From the NCBI GenBank assembly GCA_024639935.1, contig JAHEFZ010000006.1, forward strand, positions 1-62,952: a stretch of 62,952 nucleotides of DNA, given 5' to 3'. This stretch comes from Microbacteriaceae bacterium (GTDB taxonomy: Bacteria; Actinomycetota; Actinomycetes; Actinomycetales; Microbacteriaceae). Shown one piece after another: positions 55,177 through 62,952 of this stretch. The position numbers were made by a program, and so were the translations under genes. Below the pieces are notes generated by a model. That model made no database searches, was not told the origin of the DNA, and was given only the letters and a program-made list of their open reading frames with translations. Position 1 is the stretch's first letter; every line of letters starts with the position of its first letter.

Positions 55177-56274
55177 ATGGATCATTACGAGATTTTGGGC
55201 GTCGCCCGCGACGCAAGCCAAGACGAGATCAAGAAGGCCTATCGAAAACTCGCGCGCGAACTACACCCCGATGTGAATTCAGAGGATGGCGCGGAGGAAC
55301 GATTTAAAGCCGTGACTCACGCTTATGACGTGCTCGGTGATGCCGAGCAACGCCGCAATTACGACATGGGCGGTCAGGGAAATCTTGGTGGGATGCCCGG
55401 CTTCGGGAACATGGGCGATGTCTTCGACGCGTTCTTCGGCGGTGGGCAGTCCCGCGGTCCACAGTCTCGTTCACAACGGGGTAACGACGCACTGTTGCGC
55501 GTCGACATCGAACTCGTCGATGTGATTTTCGGTGGCGATCGTGAAATCGAGGTCGATACCGCCGTGGTGTGTGACACCTGTCAGGGTACGTGTTGTGCAC
55601 CAGGAACGAATCCTTCTCGCTGTGATGTTTGCGGGGGCAGCGGTTCTGTGCAGCGCCAGGTTCGAAGCCTGTTGGGGAACATCGTCACTGCGACCCCGTG
55701 TGGTTCGTGCCGTGGGTACGGAAACGTCATTCCGGCTGCGTGTCCGACGTGTGCTGGTCACGGTCGCGTTCGGGCGCGGACGACTCTAGACGTTCACATC
55801 CCTGCGGGAATCGAAACGGGTCAGCGCGTTCATCTCCGAGGTGTGGGCGAAGTCGGCGAAGCGGGAGGTCCGGCGGGCGACGTCTACGTCGAATTTCACG
55901 TGACTCCTTCCGAGGTGTGGGCACGTCAGGGCGATGACCTTCTCGCAACAATTCAGATCGATATGGTCGATGCGATACGCGGAACAACCGTGACGCTCGA
56001 CGCTCTCGACGGTGACGTTTCGGTAGACATCAAGGCGGGCGCGCAATCGGGTGACGTGGTCGTCGTGAAAAACCGCGGTGTTGGCTACTTGCGCGGAAGC
56101 GGCCGGGGCGATGCGAAGTTCGGAATCCAAGTAATGACACCGGCCAAACTCAACGCCAAGGAATCCAAACTCATCGAAGAGTTCGCGGCACTTCGACCGG
56201 CGTCCACACCTCACTTGGCCGAGCATCGCCAGGGGCTCTTCGCCAAACTACGCGATCGTTTTTTCACGGTTTAA
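55177..56274 (+). CDS. dnaJ: Chaperone DnaJ (type I Hsp40)
   Basis: Stimulates DnaK ATPase and delivers substrates. 365 aa. J domain with HPD ([14 protein letters not shown]), a G/F region ([20 protein letters not shown]), a zinc domain with four Cys pairs, and the C-terminal substrate domains. The first zinc repeat reads CDTCQGTCC: the usual last Gly of CxxCxGxG is Cys; the other three are normal ([24 protein letters not shown]). It is paired with hrcA, as actinobacterial DnaJ2 usually is. Confidence 0.96.
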   Translation: MDHYEILGVARDASQDEIKKAYRKLARELHPDVNSEDGAEERFKAVTHAYDVLGDAEQRRNYDMGGQGNLGGMPGFGNMGDVFDAFFGGGQSRGPQSRSQRGNDALLRVDIELVDVIFGGDREIEVDTAVVCDTCQGTCCAPGTNPSRCDVCGGSGSVQRQVRSLLGNIVTATPCGSCRGYGNVIPAACPTCAGHGRVRARTTLDVHIPAGIETGQRVHLRGVGEVGEAGGPAGDVYVEFHVTPSEVWARQGDDLLATIQIDMVDAIRGTTVTLDALDGDVSVDIKAGAQSGDVVVVKNRGVGYLRGSGRGDAKFGIQVMTPAKLNAKESKLIEEFAALRPASTPHLAEHRQGLFAKLRDRFFTV

Positions 56275-57008
56275 TGGCAAACCTGTATTTCACGGAAACG
56301 GCGCTCGACGCGTCGACCGCGCGCATCGAATTGACGGGCGACGAGGCGCGACACGCGGTGCAGGTCGCGCGGGCTCGTGTCGGGGAGAAATTTCTGGTGT
56401 CCGACGGCAAAGGGTGGCAGGCCGACGCGATTGTCGTTGCCGCCGACAAATCCGTTGTGGTGTGTGACGTTGAACACGCTCGGTTCGATCCCGTCCCCCT
56501 GACCCGATTCGTGTTGGCACAAGCCCTTGCCAAAGGCGATCGCGACGAGCTCGCAATTCAGATGGCGACCGAACTCGGAGTCGACACGGTCATCCCGTGG
56601 CAGGCGGACCGGAGTGTCTCGCGGTGGACGGGCGACAAGGTCGCCAAAGGAGTTGCTCGTTGGACCTCGATTGTTCGCGAAGCGTCCAAACAGTCCCTGC
56701 GAAGCCGAATCCCGAACGTCGAAGACCCTGTTTCGACCGCCGCCTTGAGTGGCCGCGTTATCGAGGCGAACTGGATCGTTCTTGACCCGCGTTCGACGAC
56801 ACGCCTGACCGAGTGGTTCGCATCGTCGCACAACCCACGAACGATCGGTGTGATTGTCGGCCCGGAGGGTGGAATTACCGATGACGAGATCGCACGATTT
56901 GTAGCAGACGGGGTAAGGCCCGTTCGACTCGATGGCCCGATTTTGCGCACATCGACGGCAGGTCCCGTAGCGATTGCCGCGATTCTCGCCATGAGTGGCA
57001 ACTGGTAG
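56274..57008 (+). CDS. rsmE: 16S rRNA (uracil-1498-N3)-methyltransferase
   Basis: SPOUT methyltransferase acting on 30S subunits. 244 aa. The N-terminal PUA-like RNA-binding part (ELTGDEARHAVQVARARVGEKFLVSDG) precedes the knotted SAM domain: VIVGPEGGITDDEIARF and VRLDGPILRTSTAGPVAIAAIL. ATG 56274 shares one base with the dnaJ stop (TAATG). It is the usual neighbour of dnaJ. Confidence 0.95.
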   Translation: MANLYFTETALDASTARIELTGDEARHAVQVARARVGEKFLVSDGKGWQADAIVVAADKSVVVCDVEHARFDPVPLTRFVLAQALAKGDRDELAIQMATELGVDTVIPWQADRSVSRWTGDKVAKGVARWTSIVREASKQSLRSRIPNVEDPVSTAALSGRVIEANWIVLDPRSTTRLTEWFASSHNPRTIGVIVGPEGGITDDEIARFVADGVRPVRLDGPILRTSTAGPVAIAAILAMSGNW

Positions 57009-57014
57009 CGCGGT

Positions 57015-57020
57015 TAGAAT
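57015..57020 (+). promoter_or_regulatory. -10 box TAGAAT, leaderless start of the HIT gene
   Basis: TAGAAT ends 7 bases before ATG 57028, without an SD, inside an otherwise co-directional cluster. Confidence 0.5.
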
Positions 57021-57027
57021 GGATGCA

Positions 57028-57369
57028 ATGAGTATCTTTACCGCCATCATCGCTCGCGAGATTCCGGCAGACATCGTTTTCGAGTCGGACACGATTATCG
57101 CGTTCCGGGACATCGCGCCACGCGCTCCGATTCACCTCCTGGTGGTTCCCAAAACCGAGGAGTACGCGAACGTTGTTGAGCTTGCCGCTGGCGACCCCGC
57201 GCTTCTCGCGGAAATCGTGTCCGTTGCCAAGGATCTTGCTCGCGAACACGCGGACGGTGAATTTCGACTGATCTTTAACACGGGTGCGAATGCGGGGCAG
57301 AGCGTGTTTCACGTTCACGCCCACGTTCTCGCCGGCGGACTGTCCGAAGGCTCTCTTGGCGAAGAATAG
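57028..57369 (+). CDS. hinT: HIT-family nucleotide phosphoramidase (HinT-like)
   Basis: 113 aa. Histidine triad HVHAH in QSVFHVHAHVLAG, with the N-terminal SIFTAIIAREIPADIVFESD and the adenosine-binding PIHLLVVPK. It hydrolyses AMP-linked substrates such as AMP-lysine. ATG 57028 (MSIFTAII) is chosen; the frame start at 56995 lies inside rsmE. Its 3' end overlaps the likely start of phoH by 14 bases. Confidence 0.95.
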   Translation: MSIFTAIIAREIPADIVFESDTIIAFRDIAPRAPIHLLVVPKTEEYANVVELAAGDPALLAEIVSVAKDLAREHADGEFRLIFNTGANAGQSVFHVHAHVLAGGLSEGSLGEE

Positions 57370-58351
57370 CGCCACTCGTGTCGACATCGAGGTTGACGGA
57401 ATAGCCATGGTCCGACTCCTCGGACCCCACGACCGCTTTTTGTCTTCTCTCGAACTGCGCTACCCCTCGGTCACAATCCACTCGCGCGGGAACGCCATCA
57501 CTATCGACGGCGCGACTGACGATGTCACCCAGGTTGAGGCACACGTCCGTGAACTCATCGACATGATTGCGAACGGCGTGGAACTCGCCGAGAGTGACGT
57601 CACCGAGGGTGCAACCATCGCCCGAAATGGTGGAAAAGTCGCTGACGTTCTTGGCGAAGTGATTATCTCCGCCCGCGGGAAAACCATCCGTCCGAAGACA
57701 GCCGGGCAAAAGATATACGTCGATGCAATCGAACACACCACCATCACATTCGGTATCGGTCCAGCGGGAACAGGCAAAACTTATCTGGCGATGGCAAAAG
57801 CTGTTCAGGCGCTCCAGCGCAAAGAAGTGACGCGCATTATTCTCACTCGGCCGGCCGTCGAGGCGGGTGAGCGGCTGGGCTTTTTGCCGGGAACATTGAC
57901 GGAAAAGATTGACCCGTACCTTCGACCGCTCTACGACGCACTCAACGACATGATGGACCCGGAGTTGGTACCTAAACTTCTTGCGACCGGGGTGGTCGAA
58001 GTCGCTCCTCTCGCCTACATGCGCGGTCGAACGCTCAACGACTCGTACATCATTTTGGATGAGGCACAAAACACGACGCCACAACAGATGAAGATGTTCC
58101 TGACGAGGCTGGGGTTCGGTTCGAAAATGATCATCACGGGCGACACCACCCAGGTCGATCTGCCTTCAGAGATCTCCGGACTAAAACTGGCGACAGAAAT
58201 CCTCGACGGTATGGACGACGTGTTCGTCGCCGTCCTGACGAGCGCCGATGTTGTTCGCCACTCTCTCGTCGGCAAGATCGTCGATGCATACACTCTGTAC
58301 GAGCAGGAACAACGCGCCGCGACCGCGCGTCGAAAGCGAGACACTCCATGA
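57356..58351 (+). CDS. phoH: PhoH-like ATPase
   Basis: About 331 aa. Walker A GPAGTGKTYLAMAKAVQAL, RPAVEAGERLGFLPGTLTEKIDPYLRP, then Walker B with YIILDEAQNTTPQQMKMFLTR. PhoH ATPases are linked to RNA metabolism and, next to ybeY, to 16S rRNA maturation. The start is uncertain: TTG 57356 has GAAGG 6 bases upstream and keeps the N-terminal strand RVDIEVDG; ATG 57407 would remove 17 residues. Confidence 0.92.
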   Translation: MAKNSATRVDIEVDGIAMVRLLGPHDRFLSSLELRYPSVTIHSRGNAITIDGATDDVTQVEAHVRELIDMIANGVELAESDVTEGATIARNGGKVADVLGEVIISARGKTIRPKTAGQKIYVDAIEHTTITFGIGPAGTGKTYLAMAKAVQALQRKEVTRIILTRPAVEAGERLGFLPGTLTEKIDPYLRPLYDALNDMMDPELVPKLLATGVVEVAPLAYMRGRTLNDSYIILDEAQNTTPQQMKMFLTRLGFGSKMIITGDTTQVDLPSEISGLKLATEILDGMDDVFVAVLTSADVVRHSLVGKIVDAYTLYEQEQRAATARRKRDTP

Positions 58352-58806
58352 GCGTCGACGTCGCTAACGAGACGACCGAAGCGATCGACCTCGAGCCGTT
58401 GCGCCGCCTCGCCAGCCACGTCATGGCGGAGATGAAGGTTCACCCCGAGGCTGAACTCGCGGTGCTGTTCGTCGATGAAGAGGCGATGACAAAACTCCAC
58501 GTCGAGTGGATGGATGAGCCAGGGCCAACGGACGTGCTGTCATTCCCGATGGATGAACTTCGCCCCGGTGACGACGAAAAGCCGTCTGACCCCGGGTTGT
58601 TGGGGGACGTCGTGATTTGTCCAACAATCGCCGCCCAGCAGGCAATCACGGCACGGCACTCGACCGATGACGAGATTCGGTGGCTGCTCACACACGGAAT
58701 TCTTCACCTCTTGGGTTTTGACCACGCAGCACCGGCCGAGGAACGCATTATGTTTGCGCTCCAACGCCAGCTCGTTGACTCGTTTGCTGAAACCGAGCGC
58801 TCGTGA
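58348..58806 (+). CDS. ybeY: Endoribonuclease YbeY (16S rRNA maturation)
   Basis: 152 aa zinc metalloprotein. Metal site HGILHLLGFDH (H-x3-H-x5-H) is intact and preceded by EWMDEPGPTDVLSFPMDE. It processes the 3' end of 16S rRNA and quality-controls ribosomes. ATG 58348 overlaps the phoH stop and its stop overlaps the GTG of the next gene, giving a tightly coupled phoH-ybeY-corC-era set. Confidence 0.96.
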   Translation: MSVDVANETTEAIDLEPLRRLASHVMAEMKVHPEAELAVLFVDEEAMTKLHVEWMDEPGPTDVLSFPMDELRPGDDEKPSDPGLLGDVVICPTIAAQQAITARHSTDDEIRWLLTHGILHLLGFDHAAPAEERIMFALQRQLVDSFAETERS

Positions 58807-60053
58807 CCGGATGGTTCGGGCTCATCGCCTTGGTCCTGATTGCGTTCGGTGGACTCTGTGCGGCGATCGACGCCGCCTACCAATCGTTGTCTCGGAACGA
58901 TGTCGCCAATTTAGGTGATGGTGCGTCGGAGAGCCTGTTTGGCGCTATTGCCGAGGACGTTCCGTCGCATCTCAATGCCGTGAATTTTGTGCGGGTGCTG
59001 TGCGAGACTTTCGCCGCAATTCTCGTGGCGCTGTGGTTCGTGAGCCTCGGGTACGACCTCACCCAGTCGCTCATCGCCTCAGCCATCGCGATGACCGCCA
59101 TTACCTTCGTACTTGTCGGATCGAGCCCCCGCAGTGTCGGACGGGCGCATCCGATCAGGATTGTTCGCGTGACCGGTCGGCTCGTTCGCGCCATACGCCT
59201 GCTACTCGGCCCGCTGACGATAGCGCTGGTGGGAATCGGAAACGCGGTGACTCCCGGTCGCGCGCGCACGACGATCAACACCGAGCGGCAGTTGCTCAGC
59301 ATGGTCGATGAAGCGACCGAGTCGGACGCCATCGAAGAAGAGGACCGTGACCTCATTCGGTCAATCTTCGATTTCGGTGACACTATCTTGCGTGAAGTGA
59401 TGATCGCTCGGACCGAGATGGTGGCGCTCGACTCGACCACCACGGTGGACGAAGCGCTGGGCGTGTTCCTGGCAGAAGGTTATTCCCGCATGCCTGTTGT
59501 CGGCGTTGACAATGACGATGTATTGGGTATCGCACACATCAAGGACACCGCGCGGTTCGTTCGCGCAAACCCAGCCAAGGCAAAGAAGGCGCTCATCACT
59601 GAATTGGTTCGGCCCGCTCTGTTCCTGCCCGAAGTGAAAATGGCGGACGAGGCGTTACGTGTTCTTCAGGCCGAAGCGAACCACATGGCGCTCGTCGTCG
59701 ACGAATATGGTGGAATCGCGGGGTTGGTGACCATGGAGGATCTGATCGAAGAGGTCTTGGGGGACATCTCGGACGAATACGACGACGACGAAATCGAGAT
59801 CGTCGACCTCGGCGACGGCTCGTCGAGAGTCAGCGCGTCGACGAATATTGACGATCTCGCCGAACACCTCGACATCCCCATCGACGAGGATGACGTGGAC
59901 ACCGTCGGGGGACTGTTTGTCAAGAATTTTGGGCGATTCCCCGAGACGGGCGACTTTGTCGAGGTGGACGGGATGCACCTTGTTGCCGACCGTGTCGAAC
60001 GCCGTCGCAAACGGCTCGTCACAGTTCTCGTGCGAATCGTGGACGTTCCGTGA
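58803..60053 (+). CDS. CNNM/CorC-family hemolysin-like membrane protein
   Basis: 416 aa. N-terminal DUF21/CNNM membrane domain (about 1-170, 3-4 helices), two CBS domains (IFDFGDTILREVMIARTEMVALD; LFLPEVKMADEALRVLQAEANHMALVVDEYGGIAGLVTMEDLIEEVLGDI in pieces), and the C-terminal CorC_HlyC domain (about 330-416). Members export Mg or Co. Between ybeY and era is its conserved place in actinobacteria. GTG start and TGA stop both lie in 4-base overlaps. Confidence 0.92.
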   Translation: MTGWFGLIALVLIAFGGLCAAIDAAYQSLSRNDVANLGDGASESLFGAIAEDVPSHLNAVNFVRVLCETFAAILVALWFVSLGYDLTQSLIASAIAMTAITFVLVGSSPRSVGRAHPIRIVRVTGRLVRAIRLLLGPLTIALVGIGNAVTPGRARTTINTERQLLSMVDEATESDAIEEEDRDLIRSIFDFGDTILREVMIARTEMVALDSTTTVDEALGVFLAEGYSRMPVVGVDNDDVLGIAHIKDTARFVRANPAKAKKALITELVRPALFLPEVKMADEALRVLQAEANHMALVVDEYGGIAGLVTMEDLIEEVLGDISDEYDDDEIEIVDLGDGSSRVSASTNIDDLAEHLDIPIDEDDVDTVGGLFVKNFGRFPETGDFVEVDGMHLVADRVERRRKRLVTVLVRIVDVP

Positions 60054-60931
60054 CCTCGCGCAGCGGATTCATTTCCTTCGTCGGCCGACCAAACGTGGGC
60101 AAGTCAACTCTCATGAACGCCCTCATTGGCGAAAAGATTGCGATCACCTCGTCGAAACCGCAGACGACACGTAAGGCCATCCGGGGCATTGTGACGCGTG
60201 ACGACGGCCAACTCATCGTTGTTGACACTCCGGGACTGCATCGGCCGCGAACGCTGTTGGGTGAGCGTCTCAACGCGCTTGTCGAAACAACGCTCGGGGA
60301 CGTCGACGTCATCGGTATGTGCCTTCCTGCCGATGAACCGATTGGCAAAGGTGACATGTTCATCCTCGAACAACTAGCTCGATACCCGCGTGCCAAGGTC
60401 GTCGCGATTGTAACAAAGACCGACAGGGTGTCGTCCACCTCGGTTCTCAACAAACTGGCCGAGGTTGGTGAGTTGCGCGATTGGACGCTAGTCGTTCCGC
60501 TCAGCGCGGTGACGACCGATGGACTGGAGGAATTCTTCACTGCGGTCATTCCGGTCATGCCCGAGTCACCGCACCTTTACCCCGACGATTCGGTGTCGGA
60601 CGAATCGGTCGAAGGCAGAATTCCCGAAATTGTGCGCGAGGCGGTGCTCGAAGAACTCAGCGACGAATTGCCGCACTCGTTGGCCGTAACCCTTATGGAC
60701 ATCGTGCGCGACAGCGGCCGCACCAAGGTTTTTGTCACTCTGATTGTCGAACGCGACAGCCAGAAGGGAATCATCATCGGTCATCGTGGGGCGATGCTGC
60801 GGCTTATCGGCGAACGCTCTCGGCCCCAGATCGAGAGAATGCTGGGGACGAAAATTTATCTTGATCTGCACGTCACGATTGCGAAAGATTGGCAACGCGA
60901 TCCGAAAGCGCTCGGCAAACTAGGCTTCTAG
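60050..60931 (+). CDS. era: GTPase Era
   Basis: Binds the 3' end of 16S rRNA and checks 30S assembly. 293 aa. G1 GRPNVGKSTL, switch TTRKAIRGIV, G3 DTPGLHRPRTLLGERLN, G4 TKTD, and a C-terminal type-II KH domain with IIIGHRGAMLRLIGERSR. GTG 60050 overlaps the previous stop. A hairpin with a T-run overlaps its own stop codon. Confidence 0.96.
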   Translation: MTSRSGFISFVGRPNVGKSTLMNALIGEKIAITSSKPQTTRKAIRGIVTRDDGQLIVVDTPGLHRPRTLLGERLNALVETTLGDVDVIGMCLPADEPIGKGDMFILEQLARYPRAKVVAIVTKTDRVSSTSVLNKLAEVGELRDWTLVVPLSAVTTDGLEEFFTAVIPVMPESPHLYPDDSVSDESVEGRIPEIVREAVLEELSDELPHSLAVTLMDIVRDSGRTKVFVTLIVERDSQKGIIIGHRGAMLRLIGERSRPQIERMLGTKIYLDLHVTIAKDWQRDPKALGKLGF

Positions 60932-60936
60932 TTTTT
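60917..60936 (+). terminator. Terminator-like hairpin overlapping the era stop codon
   Basis: AAACTAG-GCTT-CTAGTTT (60917-60934) is a perfect 7-bp stem running into TTTTT. The era stop TAG (60929-60931) is inside the stem, so a terminating ribosome would cover it. The stem is A/T rich, so efficiency is uncertain. Confidence 0.55.
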
Positions 60937-60957
60937 CCGCCAACTCGGGCATCGTGT

Positions 60958-60963
60958 TACCCT
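60958..60963 (+). promoter_or_regulatory. -10 box TACCCT of the leuA leader
   Basis: TACCCT ends 6 bases before the ATG of the leader peptide, so the leader itself is probably translated from a leaderless transcript. Confidence 0.5.
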
Positions 60964-60969
60964 GAAACC

Positions 60970-61011
60970 ATGCTGAACGCTCTTCTTCTTAGCGGCCGCG
61001 ACGGGTCCTAG
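60970..61011 (+). CDS. leuA leader peptide (13 aa, Leu-rich)
   Basis: The frame reads MLNALLLSGRDGS and stops. It has four Leu in the first seven codons, three of them consecutive CTT, so ribosome speed here should report leucyl-tRNA charging. The CTT run directly precedes the first strand of the RNA hairpin at 60996. It is too short for gene finders, but leader peptides of this kind precede amino-acid genes in actinobacteria. Confidence 0.75.
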   Translation: MLNALLLSGRDGS

Positions 61012-61055
61012 TTTCCAGGCCACTACCCGTCGCGGAGTCTCCCTTTGGCCGGAAA
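60996..61055 (+). promoter_or_regulatory. leuA leader RNA with pseudoknot potential (LEU element)
   Basis: CCGCGACGGGT (60996-61006) pairs perfectly with ACCCGTCGCGG (61025-61035), an 11-bp hairpin with an 18-base loop. Loop bases TTTCC-A-GGCC (61012-61021) can also pair with GGCCGGAAA (61047-61055), one A bulged, giving an H-type pseudoknot that ends 10 bases before the leuA SD. A conserved pseudoknot upstream of actinobacterial leuA, called the LEU element, has been described. There is no U-tract, so control is probably at translation. Confidence 0.75.
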
Positions 61056-61061
61056 CCGTAA

Positions 61062-62819
<1,758 letters not shown>

Positions 62820-62844
62820 CCGCCCCGCTTCACATACAACACGA

Positions 62845-62886
62845 CGGCATAAGCTGCCGACAAGCTGAGGCTAAGCTCAGCCTTTT
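62845..62886 (+). terminator. Two hairpins after leuA, shared with a convergent gene end
   Basis: CGGCA-TAAGC-TGCCG (62845-62859) and GCTGAG-GCTAAG-CTCAGC (62864-62881) lie in tandem, the second followed by CTTTT. The second stem overlaps the stop codon of the gene on the minus strand, so it may end both transcripts. Confidence 0.5.
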
Positions 62887-62952
62887 CCCTCGTATGCAGA
62901 CTTTAACGCGGCAAGGTCGAGCTTTCTCATCTCAAGCATCGCCTCGGTAGCC
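62877..62952 (-). CDS. VOC/PhnB-like protein, C-terminal fragment
   Basis: Only the last 24 residues are in the window: ATEAMLEMRKLDLAALKSAY then EGKG and a TGA stop. The EAMLxMxKLDxAALxxAY pattern resembles the C-terminal helix of PhnB/glyoxalase-like VOC proteins, where it is strongly conserved. The rest lies beyond the right edge, so the assignment is provisional. Confidence 0.55.
   Translation of the reverse strand, partial: ATEAMLEMRKLDLAALKSAYEGKG

Overview
ORGANISM. The window looks like chromosomal DNA of an actinobacterium, most like Microbacteriaceae and their small-genome freshwater relatives (lineage is an inference). Supporting neighbourhoods: clpP1-clpP2 then clpX; folC-DUF4233-ndk; rne-rplU-rpmA-obg-proB-proA-nadD-rsfS; comEA-comEC-holA; hrcA-dnaJ-rsmE-hinT-phoH-ybeY-corC-era; and a type-2 leuA behind a leucine-codon leader. 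G+C is moderate. Coding is extremely dense: no stretch over 300 bases lacks a gene, many genes overlap by 4 bases (ATGA/GTGA), and four convergent pairs share their stop codons. I see no mobile element, prophage, CRISPR array or rRNA. LAYOUT. 1-530: left-edge secreted protein fragment, tRNA-Gly and tRNA-Pro. 0.5-6.8 kb: trigger factor, a membrane-anchored hydrolase, ClpP1P2, a CopC-domain protein, ClpX and a GNAT acetyltransferase. 6.8-16 kb: valS, tspO, ileS, folC, DUF4233, ndk and a VKOR-type thiol oxidoreductase. 16-24.5 kb: RNase E/G, L21, L27, Obg, proline synthesis, NadD, RsfS and tRNA-Ala. 24.5-31.9 kb: an acyl-CoA dehydrogenase and the histidine-utilisation genes hutG, hutI, hutU, hutH with a divergent IclR regulator. 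31.9-38.2 kb: pdxH, a flavin monooxygenase, an App1-type phosphatase, a TetR regulator, DedA, and a divergent pabC-like/pabB pair. 38.2-48 kb: leuS, competence genes, holA, an unusual S20, lepA and ribF. 48-51.6 kb: a deoxyribose-phosphate catabolic cassette headed by a DNA-binding-domain/DeoC fusion and followed by one complete and one half-length aldehyde dehydrogenase. 51.6-61 kb: truB, hemW and the hrcA-to-era cluster. 61-62.95 kb: leuA with its leader, then the end of a VOC protein. HOW IT WORKS TOGETHER. Most genes are housekeeping: protein folding and turnover, translation and ribosome assembly, RNA decay, folate, proline, leucine and cofactor synthesis. Two catabolic modules stand out: histidine to glutamate (hut) and deoxynucleoside sugar breakdown (deo). 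At about 19 start codons a TAnnnT-like -10 box lies 6-8 bases upstream with no Shine-Dalgarno sequence, which implies leaderless transcripts. I used this pattern, and SD sequences elsewhere, to choose starts. MOST INTERESTING. (1) A SorC/DeoR-type HTH fused to an intact deoxyribose-phosphate aldolase, whose promoter carries inverted repeats; it could be an enzyme that senses its own substrate and controls its own operon. (2) A half-length aldehyde dehydrogenase lacking its catalytic part, translationally coupled to a complete one. (3) Ribosomal protein S20 with a roughly 63-residue Lys/Ala/Pro tail. (4) A divergent leaderless pair separated by only 12 bp, each -10 box touching the other gene's start codon. 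(5) A leuA leader peptide with a pseudoknot-capable RNA. (6) A hairpin-rich RNase E leader.
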